A DNA stretch of 64,000 nucleotides from Pohlia nutans (Eukaryota; Streptophyta; Bryopsida; Bryales; Mniaceae): positions 39,354,372-39,418,371 of the forward strand of contig CM040089.1 of the NCBI GenBank assembly GCA_022496805.1, read 5' to 3'. Within the stretch, counting starts at the first letter, position 1. Every line of letters starts with the position of its first letter. Under the pieces are notes generated by a model. That model did not search any database, was not told the origin of the DNA, and was given only the letters and a program-made list of their open reading frames with translations. Shown piece after piece: positions 40,001 through 51,556 of this stretch. Position numbers and translations under genes: made by a program.

Positions 40001-41625
40001 AGCATAATAGTGGGAGCCAACACCCATTTGCGATGGACCAGTCAGTTACAATTAGAAACTAAGTTTAGGTGGCAATGGCTTGGTAGTTCCAAAATTCATG
40101 GCATTTCTTCATTCCTTAGAAAAGTGGATCTAAGTGAAGATTCTCTTTTGATCCAGTTTTCAAAAGGGTGCTCTATATTGCTGTCTTTCACAGGGAACCT
40201 TGTCCAATTCATTGCGAAGTAAACATTACTGTCAAACTGTTGTTTATAGCAAATTTTGCTAGTGGTTGTTCAATTTAGTAAGTGATTACCAAGAATGTAC
40301 CATCATTCTTGTACCCATTACTGCATTGGTAATATGGTCAGGATTCCTTGTGTTTTGTCATACAGTGTTCCTGACATGAATCATATCACCGAACCTTTCA
40401 TAGGGAACCTTGTCCAATTCTCTGGGAAGCAAACATTACTGCCAAACTGTTGTTTAGAGCAAGTTTTGCTAGTGGTTGTTCAATTTAGCAAGTGATTACC
40501 AAGAATTTATCATCATTCTTGTACCCGTTACTGCCTGGTTATGTGGTCAGGATTCCTTGTGTTTTGGCATAGTTACAGTGTTCCTGACATGAATCATATC
40601 ACCGACTGTTTCGCAGAGTGGAGATTCGCATCCAATTCCATAACGTCCCTGGAAACCTGTACCGGGAACAAATCGGGTTCAACATGAACATGGCGGGCAA
40701 CGAGCTCATCATCGCCGTGCAGCCCGAGGAGGCCATTTACCTCAAGATCAACAACAAGGTGCCGGGTTTGGGCACGCAGTTGGACTCCTCGGAACTCAAC
40801 CTCTTGTACAGCCAAAAGTAAGTCACCATAGCTCAATTCGTTTCTCCTCCATGTGTAGAAACTTTGTCATCTGGAGCTCTAAAAGAAAACGTGGTAAAAA
40901 AAAGCTCTCGTGCAGTTTTTAGACTGTAGATGTAAAACATGTGAAGAATCTTCATTTGTTCACTGTGAGTGGAATTAGGAGGTGTATAATTTACTGTTGG
41001 AAAGGTCTCGAAAATTCTCTTCCAATGATATATTCTACGCCTCCTAATTCCAAAAATTTCACTCATAGTGAACAGAGGGAACCTTGTCCAATTCACTGGG
41101 AAGTAAACATTACTGTCAAACTGCTGTTTATAGCAAGTTTTGCAAGTGGTTGTTCAATTTAGCAAGTGATTACCAAGAATTTACCATCATTCTTGTACCC
41201 ATTACTGCCTGGTGATATGGTCAGGGTTCCTTTTGAAGATTCTGCACATGTTTTACATCTGCAGTCCAAGGTGGTCTAAAAAAAACTACATATGACAAAC
41301 TTGTGCAGTGTTTTTTTAACCAAGTTTTCTTATAGTGGAGAGAGTGCGATTCAACTGTGAATTTGGTGTGACTTGCTCTGACAGGTATGATGGAGAAGCG
41401 ATTCCAGACTCATACGAGCGCCTGATCTTGGACGTGATCATGGGCGACAACCACCTCTTCATCCGGAGCGATGAGTTGACAGCTACGTGGGGTCTACTCA
41501 CGCCGCTGCTGCACGCGATCGATGAGCAGAAGGTGGCGCCCGAGATGTACACATTCGGCGGGCGAGGCCCTGTGGGCGCCTATTACCTGGGCGCCAAGCA
41601 CGGCGTCCGCTGGGCTGATGAATAA
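34005..41625 (+). CDS. G6PD: Glucose-6-phosphate 1-dehydrogenase, plastid type
   Basis: Oxidises glucose-6-phosphate with NADP+ as the entry step of the oxidative pentose phosphate pathway. Twelve exons: 34005-34115, 34198-34324, 34610-34836, 35138-35235, 35769-35883, 35983-36188, 36346-36454, 37422-37462, 37571-37691, 39695-39930, 40617-40817, 41385-41625. They sum to 1833 nt (610 residues) with consistent phases. Motifs: NADP-binding GATGDLA (130-136), EKPFG, active-site RIDHHLGKE (295-303), [18 protein letters not shown] near the end. The roughly 110-residue N-terminal extension, opening [13 protein letters not shown], looks like a plastid transit peptide. The ATG at 34005 has a good context (ACCATGG); an in-frame ATG at 33948 is less likely. 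Cysteines C182 and C191 (TCRVDGDHEKC) sit where plastid P1 isoforms have their thioredoxin-sensitive pair, though one residue further apart than I recall. Intron 3 starts with GC. Introns 3, 6, 9, 10 and 11 carry repeats. Confidence 0.96.
34920..35100. mobile_element. TTAA-type element fragment in G6PD intron 3
   Basis: The block ACCAATATATGCAATGTGCTT through GGTTCTTCAGGGGTTAG parallels the element at 48284-48523. The left terminus is lost. It lies inside the unusual GC-AG intron. Confidence 0.65.
36224..36251 (+). repeat. Interstitial telomere-like repeat (TTTAGGG)4, imperfect
   Basis: Four consecutive TTTAGGG-type units (one TTTAGG, one TTTTAGGG) in G6PD intron 6, just after the exon ending at 36188. 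TTTAGGG is the common land-plant telomere unit. Short arrays (telo-boxes) also occur as regulatory motifs. Confidence 0.85.
37787..37949. mobile_element. MITE family CATAACATTCAGTAGC, copy C, in G6PD intron 9
   Basis: Perfect 16-bp inverted termini, CATAACATTCAGTAGC and its complement. At 163 bp with exact ends it is the best-preserved copy of the family in this window. Confidence 0.9.
38228..38805. mobile_element. TTAA element of the 577-bp family, full-length, in G6PD intron 9
   Basis: TTAACCCTTAAATGCCTA at the left and, inverted, TTAATCCTTAACTGCCTA at the right. Collinear with 50980-51556 over its whole length (578 versus 577 bp) and with the truncated copy at 14878. No open frame. Confidence 0.9.
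39357..39563. mobile_element. ATGGCYTGATATGGGTA family, copy 3, in G6PD intron 9
   Basis: Reverse orientation relative to 983-1206, sharing GTGATTTTCGAGAAATAT and TTCTAGCACACATAAA-type blocks. The right end reads ACCCATATCAGGCCAT. The left terminal repeat is missing. Confidence 0.75.
40192..40616. repeat. Tandem duplication (210-bp period) in G6PD intron 10
   Basis: Units start at 40192 and 40402 (AGGGAACCTTGTCCAATTC). The second unit ends at the real 3' splice site. The first ends in an acceptor-like stretch (CACCGAACCTTTCATAG) at the matching position, a potential cryptic acceptor. A third, partial copy is at 41075-41230 in the next intron. Confidence 0.9.
40861..41300. mobile_element. Nested foldback structure in G6PD intron 11
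   Basis: The outer arms (TAGATGTAAAACATGTGAAG at about 40926 and its complement near 41240-41265) enclose two things. One is a second hairpin with arms TTCACTGTGAGTGGAATTAG and its diverged complement (about 40957-41076). The other is a partial copy of the intron-10 repeat (41075-41230). Nearly the whole intron is inverted-repeat DNA. Confidence 0.7.
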
Positions 41626-43923
41626 TCCTCCTTCATGCTCAAGTCCTATTATTAAATTTGTCGATATCTCTGACTTCCTGTTTTCTTCTCTTGTAAAACT
41701 TAGCTGCATGATCTGCACACAACTGTGGCCAAACTTTTGTTGAAGCACTAGTGTAGATTATGCGAAACGGCTGTGTAGCCATTAGAAGAAATCTCATCAT
41801 CCTTGCATTTCCTAGTGCAAAACATTTTGAGAATTTGGGTTTTGCATGATGTACAGTACTATGTGACAGCAAAAACAGCACTTTGCTGACATAGCCTTTG
41901 AATTTGGATAAGTGTAAGATGTTTTTGACACTAATGCCATGTCAAACTGAACTCTTGCAAAACGAGTCATACTAAACGAGTCTGAAGGGTAAGGTAGAGG
42001 ATACTAAACCGTTAAGCATCAGGAAAGTTCTTGTGGTGGAGTAGTTGATATAAACTTATGGTAACCTTACCGCAATTTTTGCTATGGCATGCTTTGTCAT
42101 TCGTGTATACATTCAGTATAGAAACAATAGTTTGTATTGAACTTGTGTAGTACCCGTATCACTTTGTCAATATAGTGTATATATTGAGATTTTGTGTAAA
42201 TATAGTATCTACACTAAATTCAATACTTCTAGTGTAATGTTATTCATTTGCTCGGAATCCATACAATCTCTTTATGGCACTTGTACAATTACTCTATAGT
42301 TTCCATTTAGGTTGCCATAGTAAATGATAACATTTTGTTTCAATACTGGAAACCCTCACTTCTATTTTCCTCATGGACTTGTTAATGTCTCCTATGCCTC
42401 TGCCTTCTATGTTGGCCCCCGTTTCCAACAACGCATCTATTCATAGTTTCATATACATGGTTGGATTTAAGGTCTTTGTAAGTGCACGTGTAAGTGGTGC
42501 AAATATGACTTGGTTAAAAAATCAAACCAAGCACTAGGGGTGCAGAACCCTACCTTTATAGAATGTAATGTTCCACTTGGACGATACAATGATTTCAAAC
42601 CTTATGATTTCCACTAGAAGTTTGTTAGCAAATTGGGCACAATGTAATTATCATTTTCTCAAAATACTAGCATTGTAAAGTTGCAAAGTCACATATTATT
42701 CTTTGACCTTACGGACTTCCAACTCTCCACCATCATTCTTTAGGTCATGTCCAATATTCTAGAAACCGCTACAGCAATTCTCGTGCAACAATTCTTATTC
42801 CTAGGTGCAGCTTACAAGGGCTAAAGAACCTTATGGTATAGAGATTTCAAGTCTCATCGCCTCTCATTGCAAGTCTTCCACTCCGACACAGCAGCACACA
42901 GGTCTATTCTAAAATATCACACCTGATTCCTACTCAACATTTGTTAGAAAATTGGACAAAATGCAATTCATTTTCCTCAAAATACTAGCCCCGCCTCGTC
43001 AAGCTATGAAATCACCTTCTTCCGTCTGTGGGCCAGCTCTAAAACCCTTGATAATATTGGATATGTAACGTGAGCATTAGAACATGGCGTAAATCAAATC
43101 TGATATTCGAAGTGCAGTAAACTTGAACCTGTAGAAATGAATTCAAGATATAATACTACATTGACTTCGTCCGAATTTGTAGTTGGAACTCACACGTGAT
43201 CGTAGATAACAGACAGCGCGAAAAGTGGCGGTGGACACCGAAAGCAAGAAATCTTCTCATCAGAAAGGATATAAAGCTACCACATCCAGACAAGCGTTAA
43301 CGCCGGACGTGATGACACCTGTACAGTGGGGACCGTCACGTCAGCGCTTTCAAACATTTGAAACGGTTCTCTAGTGGTCCCAAGCCTACGCAATCACGTG
43401 TACACTCAAGGAATCCTTACCTCACTGTTGATTCAGATCAGCATCACTCCAAAACTAACCCACTTCCTATGAAAGATCGGACAATCCAAATTCAAACATT
43501 GTCTCACAGTAAGAGTGGAATAAACATATGCATATTAATATCGTCATAGCCATAAAACAGAGTACAAGACTACTCAATTCTGTTCAATTGACCAATAGGT
43601 AATCTAAGGATATTTACCAGTAAAATAAATAGGACGAATTGTGAAGAGCTGTCTGCGATCGATATTGATATCGAAACATGCAGCAAGATAGTCAAAGAAT
43701 GTGCAGCTCTGAAACTATTGTGAGCCAAATCATCATTCGAAAAGTCTGCCCTGTGATAATCGTTTATCTAGTATACAGTATATATTGCATCAACCCACAA
43801 GCGATGCATATCAACAACATCAGTTGGACATGTATATTCACAGATCACGTAATAAATAAGATATCGGCGGTTCTCGATCATAAGCAGGTTGAGGTGTACT
43901 CAAGTCGTGTCTTCAGGAATATT
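41626..43923. other. Intergenic between G6PD and ICL-A
   Basis: Both flanking genes end here (convergent), so this holds two 3' UTRs. No further exon was recognised. Small frames at 43358-43549 and 43678-43998 are not supported; the latter overlaps ICL-A exon 3 on the other strand. Confidence 0.5.
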
Positions 43924-46125
43924 CTACAACTTCGACTTGGCGAACACTTCGTTTCCTGCGTAACTATCTTCATTGAATTGACTCTCAGTCACACCTGATC
44001 CTCAACAGAAACAATCACACATGTATCAGTAATATGTGATGGGAAAACAGAAAAGTTGAGTACCCAGTTGGACCAATTCAATCAGGATCCAGGCTCACGC
44101 TGTCATGCATGCATACATGCAGTCGAATTAGTTAATGGAGAACTTATATGTGATTGAATTCTGGTAGACGACGGTGAAATGTGTGATTGAGACTTTTGTT
44201 GACCCGTGATTGTGCATCAATGCGTACCGTGGCCCATGGCGGCGGTGGACGAGACGCCGCCCGTGACGGTCTTGAGCAGCTGGTCGTAGTAGTTGGCGCC
44301 GGACCACGTCTGGTGCGCCAGCGTCTCCACGCCGTGCGTGCGCTCCTGGCGCTGGATGTCCTGCACGTACGCCAGCATGCCGCGCTGTGCGAAGTCGCGC
44401 GCGAACGTGTCCACCACCAGCGCGTTGGAGTGGAACCCCGCCAGCGTGATGAACTGCCAGCAGAACCCCATCCTGGCCAGGTCCGGGATGTAGCTCTGCA
44501 TCTGCGCCTCGTTCATGCCCGCCGCGTCCCAGTTGAACGACGGCGACAGGTTGTACGCCAGCATCATCTCCGGGTGCACCGCCTTCACGCCCTCCGCGAA
44601 CTCGCGCGCCTCATTGATGTCCGGCTTCGCCGTCTCCATCCACAGCAGGTCGCAGTGCGGCGCGAACGCGATCCCGCGCGCGATGCACGCGCGGATGCCG
44701 CCGTCGAACCGGTAGTACCCCTCTCGCGTGCGCGGCAGGTCCCAGTCGAAAAACACGTCCTCCACGCCCGCCTTGGCCGCCAGCTTCCTGGCCTCCACCA
44801 GCGACGCGCTCCCGGCCCGGCTCGAGAACTCCCGCAGCCGCGCCTCCTTCTCCCGGGGCGCCAAGTTCAGCGCGCGGATCCGGTCCGCCACCACGTCCGA
44901 GAAGACGCGGATGTTGGCCTCCGCCAGCCACTTGTCCTCCACGGCCTGCAGCGCCGCGCCCGACAGCCCCGCCGCCGCGGCCTCGCTCATGGCCTGCACC
45001 AGCGGGAAGTCGCGCACGGCGGGGTTGGAGGCGCCCAGGATGAAGGAGTGGTCGCGCGGGTCGATGTTGGACTGGATGAGCGTGGCGGCGCCCGAGTCCG
45101 TCCGAGCCACCAGGATCTGCTCCACGCCCATGATGTCGAACTGCAGGCGCGCCGCCACCAGGCGGTTGATGTGCTCGGAGGTGGCCACCAGCACCTTGCC
45201 GCCCATGTGGCCGCACTTCTTGGTGACGGACGCCTGGTCCTCCATGTGGATGCCGGCGGCGCCGCGCTCGACGAACATCTTGGCCAGCTTGACGGTGGCG
45301 GTGGTGCCGCCGAAGCCCGTGTCGGCGTCGGCGATGAGCGGCGCCAGGAAGTCGACGTAGGGCGTGTTGAGGCGCTGCTCCTTGGTCATGGCGAGGCGCG
45401 CCTCGCGCTGCTTGCGGTCGTGGAACTGCTGCGCCATGAACAGGTGCTCCACCTTGTTGGGCACGGTGTCCATGGGGTAGTCGGCGAGGTCGGGGCCGGG
45501 CTCGTTGGACGTGGCAGCCGTGGACGCGCACTGCCAGCCGGAGACGTAGATGGTGTCCAGGTACTTGGCCATCTGCGCCACCTGCACGGGGTCGAGCGCG
45601 CCGAACGTGCGCGAGCAGCCGCGGTTGGCCTGGTGCGCCTTGAGGATGCGCCACAGCTTTTTGGCCTGGTCGCTGGACGCGTAGTGCACGGGCAGCGTGC
45701 CGCGCAGGCGGCACACGTCGCGCGCCGTGTACGAGCGCTTGGTGAGTCGGAATCGCTCCGACTGCCACCATCGCTCCACCTCCGCCACCTGCCGCTCGAA
45801 CACCGCGTCCTCCTCGTTCACGAACTGCAGCAACGTACCATCAACGTACCCATAAAATTAAATATATCAGACAATCATCACCAGAACCATATTCTACGTA
45901 AATCGATCACATAAGGATCTGGACTCCAATTAGAAATCAAAATTCATCTTGGATCAGATCGTCGAAATCCATGAAATGACTTGCTGCTGCATGCTCGCTC
46001 AAAATTCTGGATACGTGATTCTAGAGTCACTAATTACAGAAGGCGATCGAACTAAAAGTTGTCGGTAATGATGGGATCGATCGAAGACTCACTTGAAGAG
46101 CAGCACCCTGGTTGTAGACCGCCAT
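43924..46125 (-). CDS. ICL: Isocitrate lyase, copy A
   Basis: Cleaves isocitrate to glyoxylate and succinate in the peroxisomal/glyoxysomal glyoxylate cycle. Three minus-strand exons, 46125-46093, 45824-44228 and 43994-43924, give 1701 nt and 566 residues, close to plant ICL length. Exon 1 encodes [11 protein letters not shown]. The 1597-bp central exon carries the catalytic signature KKCGHMGGK with the active cysteine at about residue 215, [21 protein letters not shown], and the NLSPSFNWD loop. Exon 3 ends AKSKL, with the tripeptide SKL as a PTS1 peroxisomal import signal. The central exon is strikingly GC-rich compared with its introns and with MCM7 and G6PD, and is almost identical to copy B in inverted orientation. 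An acceptor (GTGTGCAG) 9 bp before the ATG and a donor (CAAG/GTAGTT, about 46302) suggest a 5' UTR intron, as in copy B. Confidence 0.96.
44080..45890 (-). repeat. ICL inverted repeat, left arm (partner 59170-60985)
   Basis: Homology with the right arm covers the central ICL exon, a little of intron 1 (GATGATTGTCTGATAT) and about 140-150 bp of intron 2 (to the block GACAGCGTGAGCCT), then stops abruptly. About 44280-45420 shows no difference from the partner that I can see; substitutions cluster nearer the 5' end of the exon. Confidence 0.9.
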
Positions 46126-46477
46126 GATATCGTCCTGCACACAGGCTCTACCTCGTCAGACGTGCAGTTGAAAATTCAATCTTCTCAGTACGTAAGCGCA
46201 GCTGCAGATCGTGAGTCCACGCAACATAATTCACGAGCAATTGATCAAGAAAATTATCTAGCTCTCAGGAATTAGCGGAGAGGAATTTGTACATAGGAAC
46301 TACCTTGTAAGTGAGTGACAAGCGATGCAGATAGTGGACTTCGAAACAAGCTACGAACTGGATCCTAATGCAGAGCGCCTGTCACTCCTGTAGAACCAGT
46401 GCAGCTGAGATCGAACCAGCAACTCAGATCAGAGGGCAATGAAAGACTGATGAGTGTCTGAAGGGAAAGACACTCTT

Positions 46478-46486
46478 GTTTATACA
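46478..46486 (-). promoter_or_regulatory. Possible TATA box of ICL-A
   Basis: The minus strand reads TTGTATAAACAAG here, some 350 bp upstream of the ATG and upstream of the inferred 5' UTR intron. The position suits a TATA element, but there is no start-site evidence. Confidence 0.4.
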
Positions 46487-48004
46487 ATGGCACACACTCT
46501 CTATTCCTGCTGGTGCCATGTAGACATGGTTTCAAATTCGTAGTGATTTGTTTGAATTTGGCTGTGGCTGGGTTCACATACGTCACCTGTTGACAAGTGG
46601 GCATGAATGTATCGATCTGATCAAAAGTTGTTTCAGTAACTTTTGGTTGACGACGGTTACTTTTGTAAAAATTCTGTAGAAACTTATCTGCTAGGTGGTT
46701 AATTTTTGGTACCAAGACTTCTGGATCGGAATGGGAGACTTTTGAATAAGCAACTTGAAAGCAAGTGACACTTGTCATTTCTTGATTGATTGGAAAGTGA
46801 TATTAAATATCATTATGATGTAAAATTAGCGTGATATGAAGATTTCAGCCACTCAATAAAAAATTCCAGCCCTTACTAATTTGATATTCGACAAAATAGT
46901 GCATGCTTCAGGAATTAGTACCACACTCACTAAATGGGATAATCAGTGTACTAAACCTCAACCCACGATATTTGTCAACACCAGCGTTAAGATTATTGTT
47001 ATTATTTCACTGATAACTTAATTTCGAGTTTCGTTCTCTACGTTCATCCCTAGGAATTGTCCCAATTGGAAGATGGCGTGGTCACTGGTCAGTTTCTTTG
47101 CAATGAATCTCTCATTTGCTTTCTAGAAACAAAATTTAAGAAAATGAAGAATCCACAACCTCGGAGAAGTCACTTAGTGTAAATTTTGGGTACATTGAGC
47201 GAACAAAGGGTATTTAATGGGGAGTTATGAAATAATTAGAATATTCTACTATTTATATATTTAGGGTATATTCCATATATATTATAAAAATATTCTTAAA
47301 GTATTCCCAAATTGATTTTAAAACACCCTATATTACTTCTATAAATTTATAATTTTTATCTCAAATGAATAAAAGACACCTTACAGTATTTGTTCTCTCA
47401 TAGTTATCTAAATTCTTGACAGACAGTGACTTCCCATGTTCACAACAGAGTTCAGTTCTTGTAGAGAACTGAGAACATGAACGAAATTGCATGTGCATGT
47501 GCCACATAATTAATTGATTGGTTAATTAATTTAGGTGGTACGAGTAGCTCCAGCCACCTCTACGCCATGTAGGAATCCTCATCCACAAAGCAATTCACTT
47601 TTGCCGATTCTAACTTCCACCGCAAGGCTGTGAATGTGAAAAGGCTATGCAACCGAATGCTTGCTTGGCCCACCATGACTCACCATGATGATCATCAATG
47701 TCAAAATTCTACTAACATCCATGCACTCAAGCAGTTGCCCAATTGCTGCTTGTGGTCCGATGTCTATATATATAGAATTGGGGCCGGTTTTTATTTGTAC
47801 TCTACCACTCCATCGTACTGCCTTGTCCAAGCAGCTTTACCAAGTTCACACGAATCCACAATAATCCATCAAGAGGAGCCTGTGCACCTCATGATCTTGG
47901 AAAACTGAAGGGCTGATATCAGATGGCTGGTACTCAGTACAGTTTTCATATTTAATTATTATTTTTGATAATTATTTGAATAAATACAAATTTTCAAAGT
48001 GGAA
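46487..48004. other. ICL-A upstream / intergenic
   Basis: No exon recognised. It contains AT-rich stretches and an isolated TCTATATATATAG at about 47763. The 137-codon frame at 46365-46778 (minus) overlaps the inferred ICL-A leader and is not a credible gene. Confidence 0.45.
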
Positions 48005-48260
48005 GAAGGCCATATTTGTTATATTGAGACTTTTCGCAGTCTCATTTTTATCTTCGACTCGAAGATAAACCGTTTTATCTCCTTACTACTATTTTTTATA
48101 AATATTTAACAACACCACCTTTTGGAATTTCATTATAGAATCACTATTTGAGCATTAATTTTTTTTTGGTTTTAATTATTATTTTTTTAAATGAATTTTT
48201 GAATAACTGGCATTATGTCTCAAAATCAGCTAAAAGTCTCAATATAACGAATATGACCAT
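48005..48260. mobile_element. MITE family GAAGGCCATATTCGTTATAT, copy 1
   Basis: It begins GAAGGCCATATTTGTTATAT and ends, inverted, ATGGTCATATTCGTTATATT. It holds a strong internal palindrome, TATCTTCGACTCGAAGATA. A copy in the opposite orientation lies at 53102-53356. About 255 bp, non-coding. Confidence 0.85.
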
Positions 48261-48283
48261 AGTACAGTCGCTGACAGTATGAA

Positions 48284-48523
48284 TTAACCCCTGAAGGACC
48301 AAGAAGCCCGAATTGGACCTCGTGTTTTTGTTAGTGGTTTTGAATAGGTCCTATGTAGATTTTATTCTATTCAAATTTTTTAATTTTTTGACCAATGTAT
48401 GCAATGTTCTTCACTGATTTTGGTGGTATAAAATTAGGTCCAATCTGAACATATTTGTGTGTATATATAATCAATTGAATTAGTCATTTTAGAACCATGA
48501 ATCTCTGGTCCTGTAGGGGTTAA
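48284..48523. mobile_element. TTAA-flanked element, 240 bp (GGACCAAG family)
   Basis: The ends are TTAACCCCTGAAGGACCAAG and, inverted, TTAACCCCTACAGGACCAGA. Same family as 23603-23828 (inverted) and the fragments at 34920-35100 and 49005-49133. Confidence 0.85.
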
Positions 48524-49004
48524 ATTGACATAGTAAAAATGGATTTTAACCATAACATTCTTTAGCAGCCCTACTGTTCACCCTTGGGAATCAACATTGC
48601 AAGCCATAATTGTTGAAAAATAAAAATTTTCTGAAGAATCAAAGTCATCTTGAGCTAAAGATGGGTTGGCAACTCAACAAACCTATGTTCTTTTTAATAG
48701 TTTCTACATGTTCCACATCATCAATTCCCTCTTCAGATGTTGATTCTCTGCACAAGCAAAAGGGTGTGCTACAGTACTAGCTAAAGAATGTTATGGCCCC
48801 TATAACAAAAAAAAAAACCCCACAGTTTGGTCTGAGGCAGTTACTTTGAACTACCCAGTGATGGTGGTGAGGTATCCAAATTGATTGGCGTGGTTGGCAG
48901 TACAATTCCCGGCCGTGAAATTGTCTCTTTGCTCGAGGGAAAATCCTTGCCATGGGTTGCAAAAAGCAATTTGTGTGTTTCCCCAAAAAAGAACCCAAAA
49001 AAAT

Positions 49005-49133
49005 TCCCGAATGAAGCCTTGTGTTTTTTTTAAGCATTTTTGAGTAGGTCCTACATTTGAACTATACTTTTCACATATGATCAATTGAATTTGTCTTTTT
49101 AGAATCACGAATATTTGGTTCTTTGAGGGTTAA
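49005..49133. mobile_element. TTAA-type element fragment (GGACCAAG family)
   Basis: TTTTGAGTAGGTCCTACATT and GATCAATTGAATTTGTC are shared with 48284-48523. The right end, GGTTCTTTGAGGGTTAA, is intact. There is an internal deletion and the left end is indistinct. Confidence 0.6.
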
Positions 49134-50979
49134 TTCTATTCTTATTAATATAAGGTAATGTAGGTTACTATTTACCACCCATTTAAGCCATTGTGCTTGG
49201 AAAATTTTGAATTTTGAAATTGGACTATTTTGGACTCATAAATATATAAGATTCATGAATAACAAGGATTTTTTTAAAAAATAAAAAAACTAAATTTAAT
49301 ATTGATTTTGAAGGTAAAGGTGATTTAAATTTTTTTGAGTTGAATCTCGTTAAAATGCATTAAAAAACTCATTCCAAAAATCATAAATTGGAATGGTTTT
49401 AATTTTACTGATGGGAAATGCACAACTTATCATGAAACAGTGAGAAAATTTATTTTATTTGTGGAAAAATCAAAATTTCACTTATGCTTTGATGGCAAAA
49501 ATTTATACAATTCTATTTTATTTTTTATGAATAATTTTACTGACACCATTCAATTGAAATTGGAACTTGTTAACGGGAGAATTACCGGTATCTAGGTTGA
49601 TAAAGGAAAATTATGGTGAATTAGGAGTTACTGATGGATGAACTCTATTAGGACAAAATGGATGAGAAAACTGTCATCCGTTGCCTTTGACTATTGTTGG
49701 ATGGTTAGGGTTTAGGGAACTGAGCTGGGTTTTTTTAGGGAGGGGGTTCAGTTCAGTAGGGTATTCGTGTTGTGGAGGCAGTGTTCACAAGGGATGGTGT
49801 GTGGCGTACGGATTGTAACTAGCGGATCAGAGAGTGGAGGACTACACGGCAGCAGGGAAGTTAGGTCGGAGCTCGAGGCGATCATGTCCCCTTACGTTTC
49901 GTAACCATGTGCGATAATGGGGTATTTAATAGGGGGATATTTATGCACCTCTCAATATTTTTTCCTTCCCTATTTGTAGATAAAAAGCTATTTTGACGTA
50001 TTTTTTAGCACCCTATATTTATTTGTAATTGTTTAGAGAGGCTAATTTTTGGCACAATATTTTTTTAATAAATTGTACAAGTACCAAATAGTGGACGAAA
50101 TACTATAGCATTGCGAAACCAAACTCCACACTTCACCTAACCGTCTATGCTTACCTAAACCCTAAGCAAGCCTTACCCTGAAATTGCTCTACCAAAACCT
50201 GAGCGAAATCCTAATCACAAAACCAACAAAGAAAAGACGAACCATGAAAGCCAAACCCTAAACCAAATACACGCGGAAAACATTGCAAAGGAAGTGGTCA
50301 CTCTGCAGCATCAATCTGCATGAAAGAAACCCTAGAAAATCCTCAGAAAAAACATGAGCTTGACGATCGAGGACTGAGGTTGTGACAAAACCAAAACCGA
50401 TCACAAGAAGCGGTTGAGGGTGAGGGTGACGGTGGAGGTTGTCAGGTTCGAAGCATCCAAGAAGGTCCCACATATTCAGTGCCGTTGCAAAACCCAACAG
50501 CCGTGGAGGAGCGCCAACACATTCTTTCTCCCAAAAAAATCCCACGACATTTCCCTCCATACTAACGCGCTTGATTCAAATTTGGACAAAAACTACACAC
50601 TTCTTCATCCAAGTAGTCAAACCCATAATTATTCTACTGATCTTACTATACACTTTTGGAGGGATCCTATGTCTATGACCCTATTTTTTTTCTACTGATT
50701 ACTAAAATGGAGGAATTATCCACCACCCTATTTTACATATAATCATGTAGGGGACATATTTCCAATGCTATGGTAGATCTAACGAAATTATAAATTTTAC
50801 CCTAAACAAGTTAAATTGACCCTACTTTTTATCTCACATGGTTTTCTAAAATTCCGATAGTCACCTACCCGAGGGTCGAAGCAGAGACTCAATTTTTGTA
50901 TCTTATGTACCGCACTAAGGGTACATTCACAATATAACGAGCCAAGGAAACTATAATCAATGATTAATTTCACGGATTA
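49134..50979. other. Intergenic, nothing recognised
   Basis: No conserved exon. Overlapping frames around 50258-50698 on both strands lie in slightly more GC-rich DNA but match no family. Confidence 0.4.
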
Positions 50980-51556
50980 TTAACCCCTAAATGCCTAGAG
51001 CCCTCTCCAAATTTGGCAGTTTTGCAAAAATGCATTATAAAATGCAATCTAGAAGGATATTTTGAACTTGATATATGAATAAAAGTTGTACGTTATGAAT
51101 TTTAGATTCTATCCATACGGTTAAATCTATGATTGCTATTACCAATAATTTTGTATAAAATTTGAAATGTGAAATTCAAAATTATTTTGTAATTCAACTA
51201 CGAATAAGATATTGACAATCTACGGATGAAATTCTTTGTGATTGGTTGAAATGTAATACTCTAAGTGTGGTGATTTTTGGAGATTTTTTGGTTGCTTAAT
51301 ATTATGAGTTGACTTTTTTTAGACCACTTTTACACTGAAATCTTCAAAATTTTGGGTGAATCACTACAACATGAAATGAGGCATAAAAATTTCACAAATC
51401 ATCCCCTTTCTAATCGGATCACATGTGCATGAAGCTAATTTCCAATAGAATCTACAATAAAATTTCCACATTGCAAAAAGCGCATGACGGATGATAAATT
51501 ATAGATGAAATCTGTACATCGTCCAAAAAATGGACGCTCAGGCAGTTAGGGGTTAA
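50980..51556. mobile_element. TTAA element of the 577-bp family, full-length
   Basis: TTAACCCCTAAATGCCTAGA at the left and, inverted, TTAACCCCTAACTGCCTGAG at the right. Collinear with 38228-38805. The uninterrupted ACGGTTAAATCTATG (about 51116) gives the empty site for the MITE nested in the 14.9-kb copy. Confidence 0.9.

Noticed and set aside
44611..45771. 386-codon second frame on the ICL strand (also 59288-60448)
   Set aside because: Out-of-frame shadow of the same GC-rich exon, low complexity (Ala/Gly/Arg/Pro/His). Its identity between copies follows from nucleotide identity.
44187..45914. Very long (575-codon) open frame antisense to ICL-A, and a 407-codon equivalent antisense to ICL-B
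   Set aside because: They mirror the GC-rich ICL exon in other frames. Extreme G/C at third codon positions removes stops on the opposite strand. Composition is His/Val/Arg/Leu-rich with no domain, and the true strand has clear ICL motifs.
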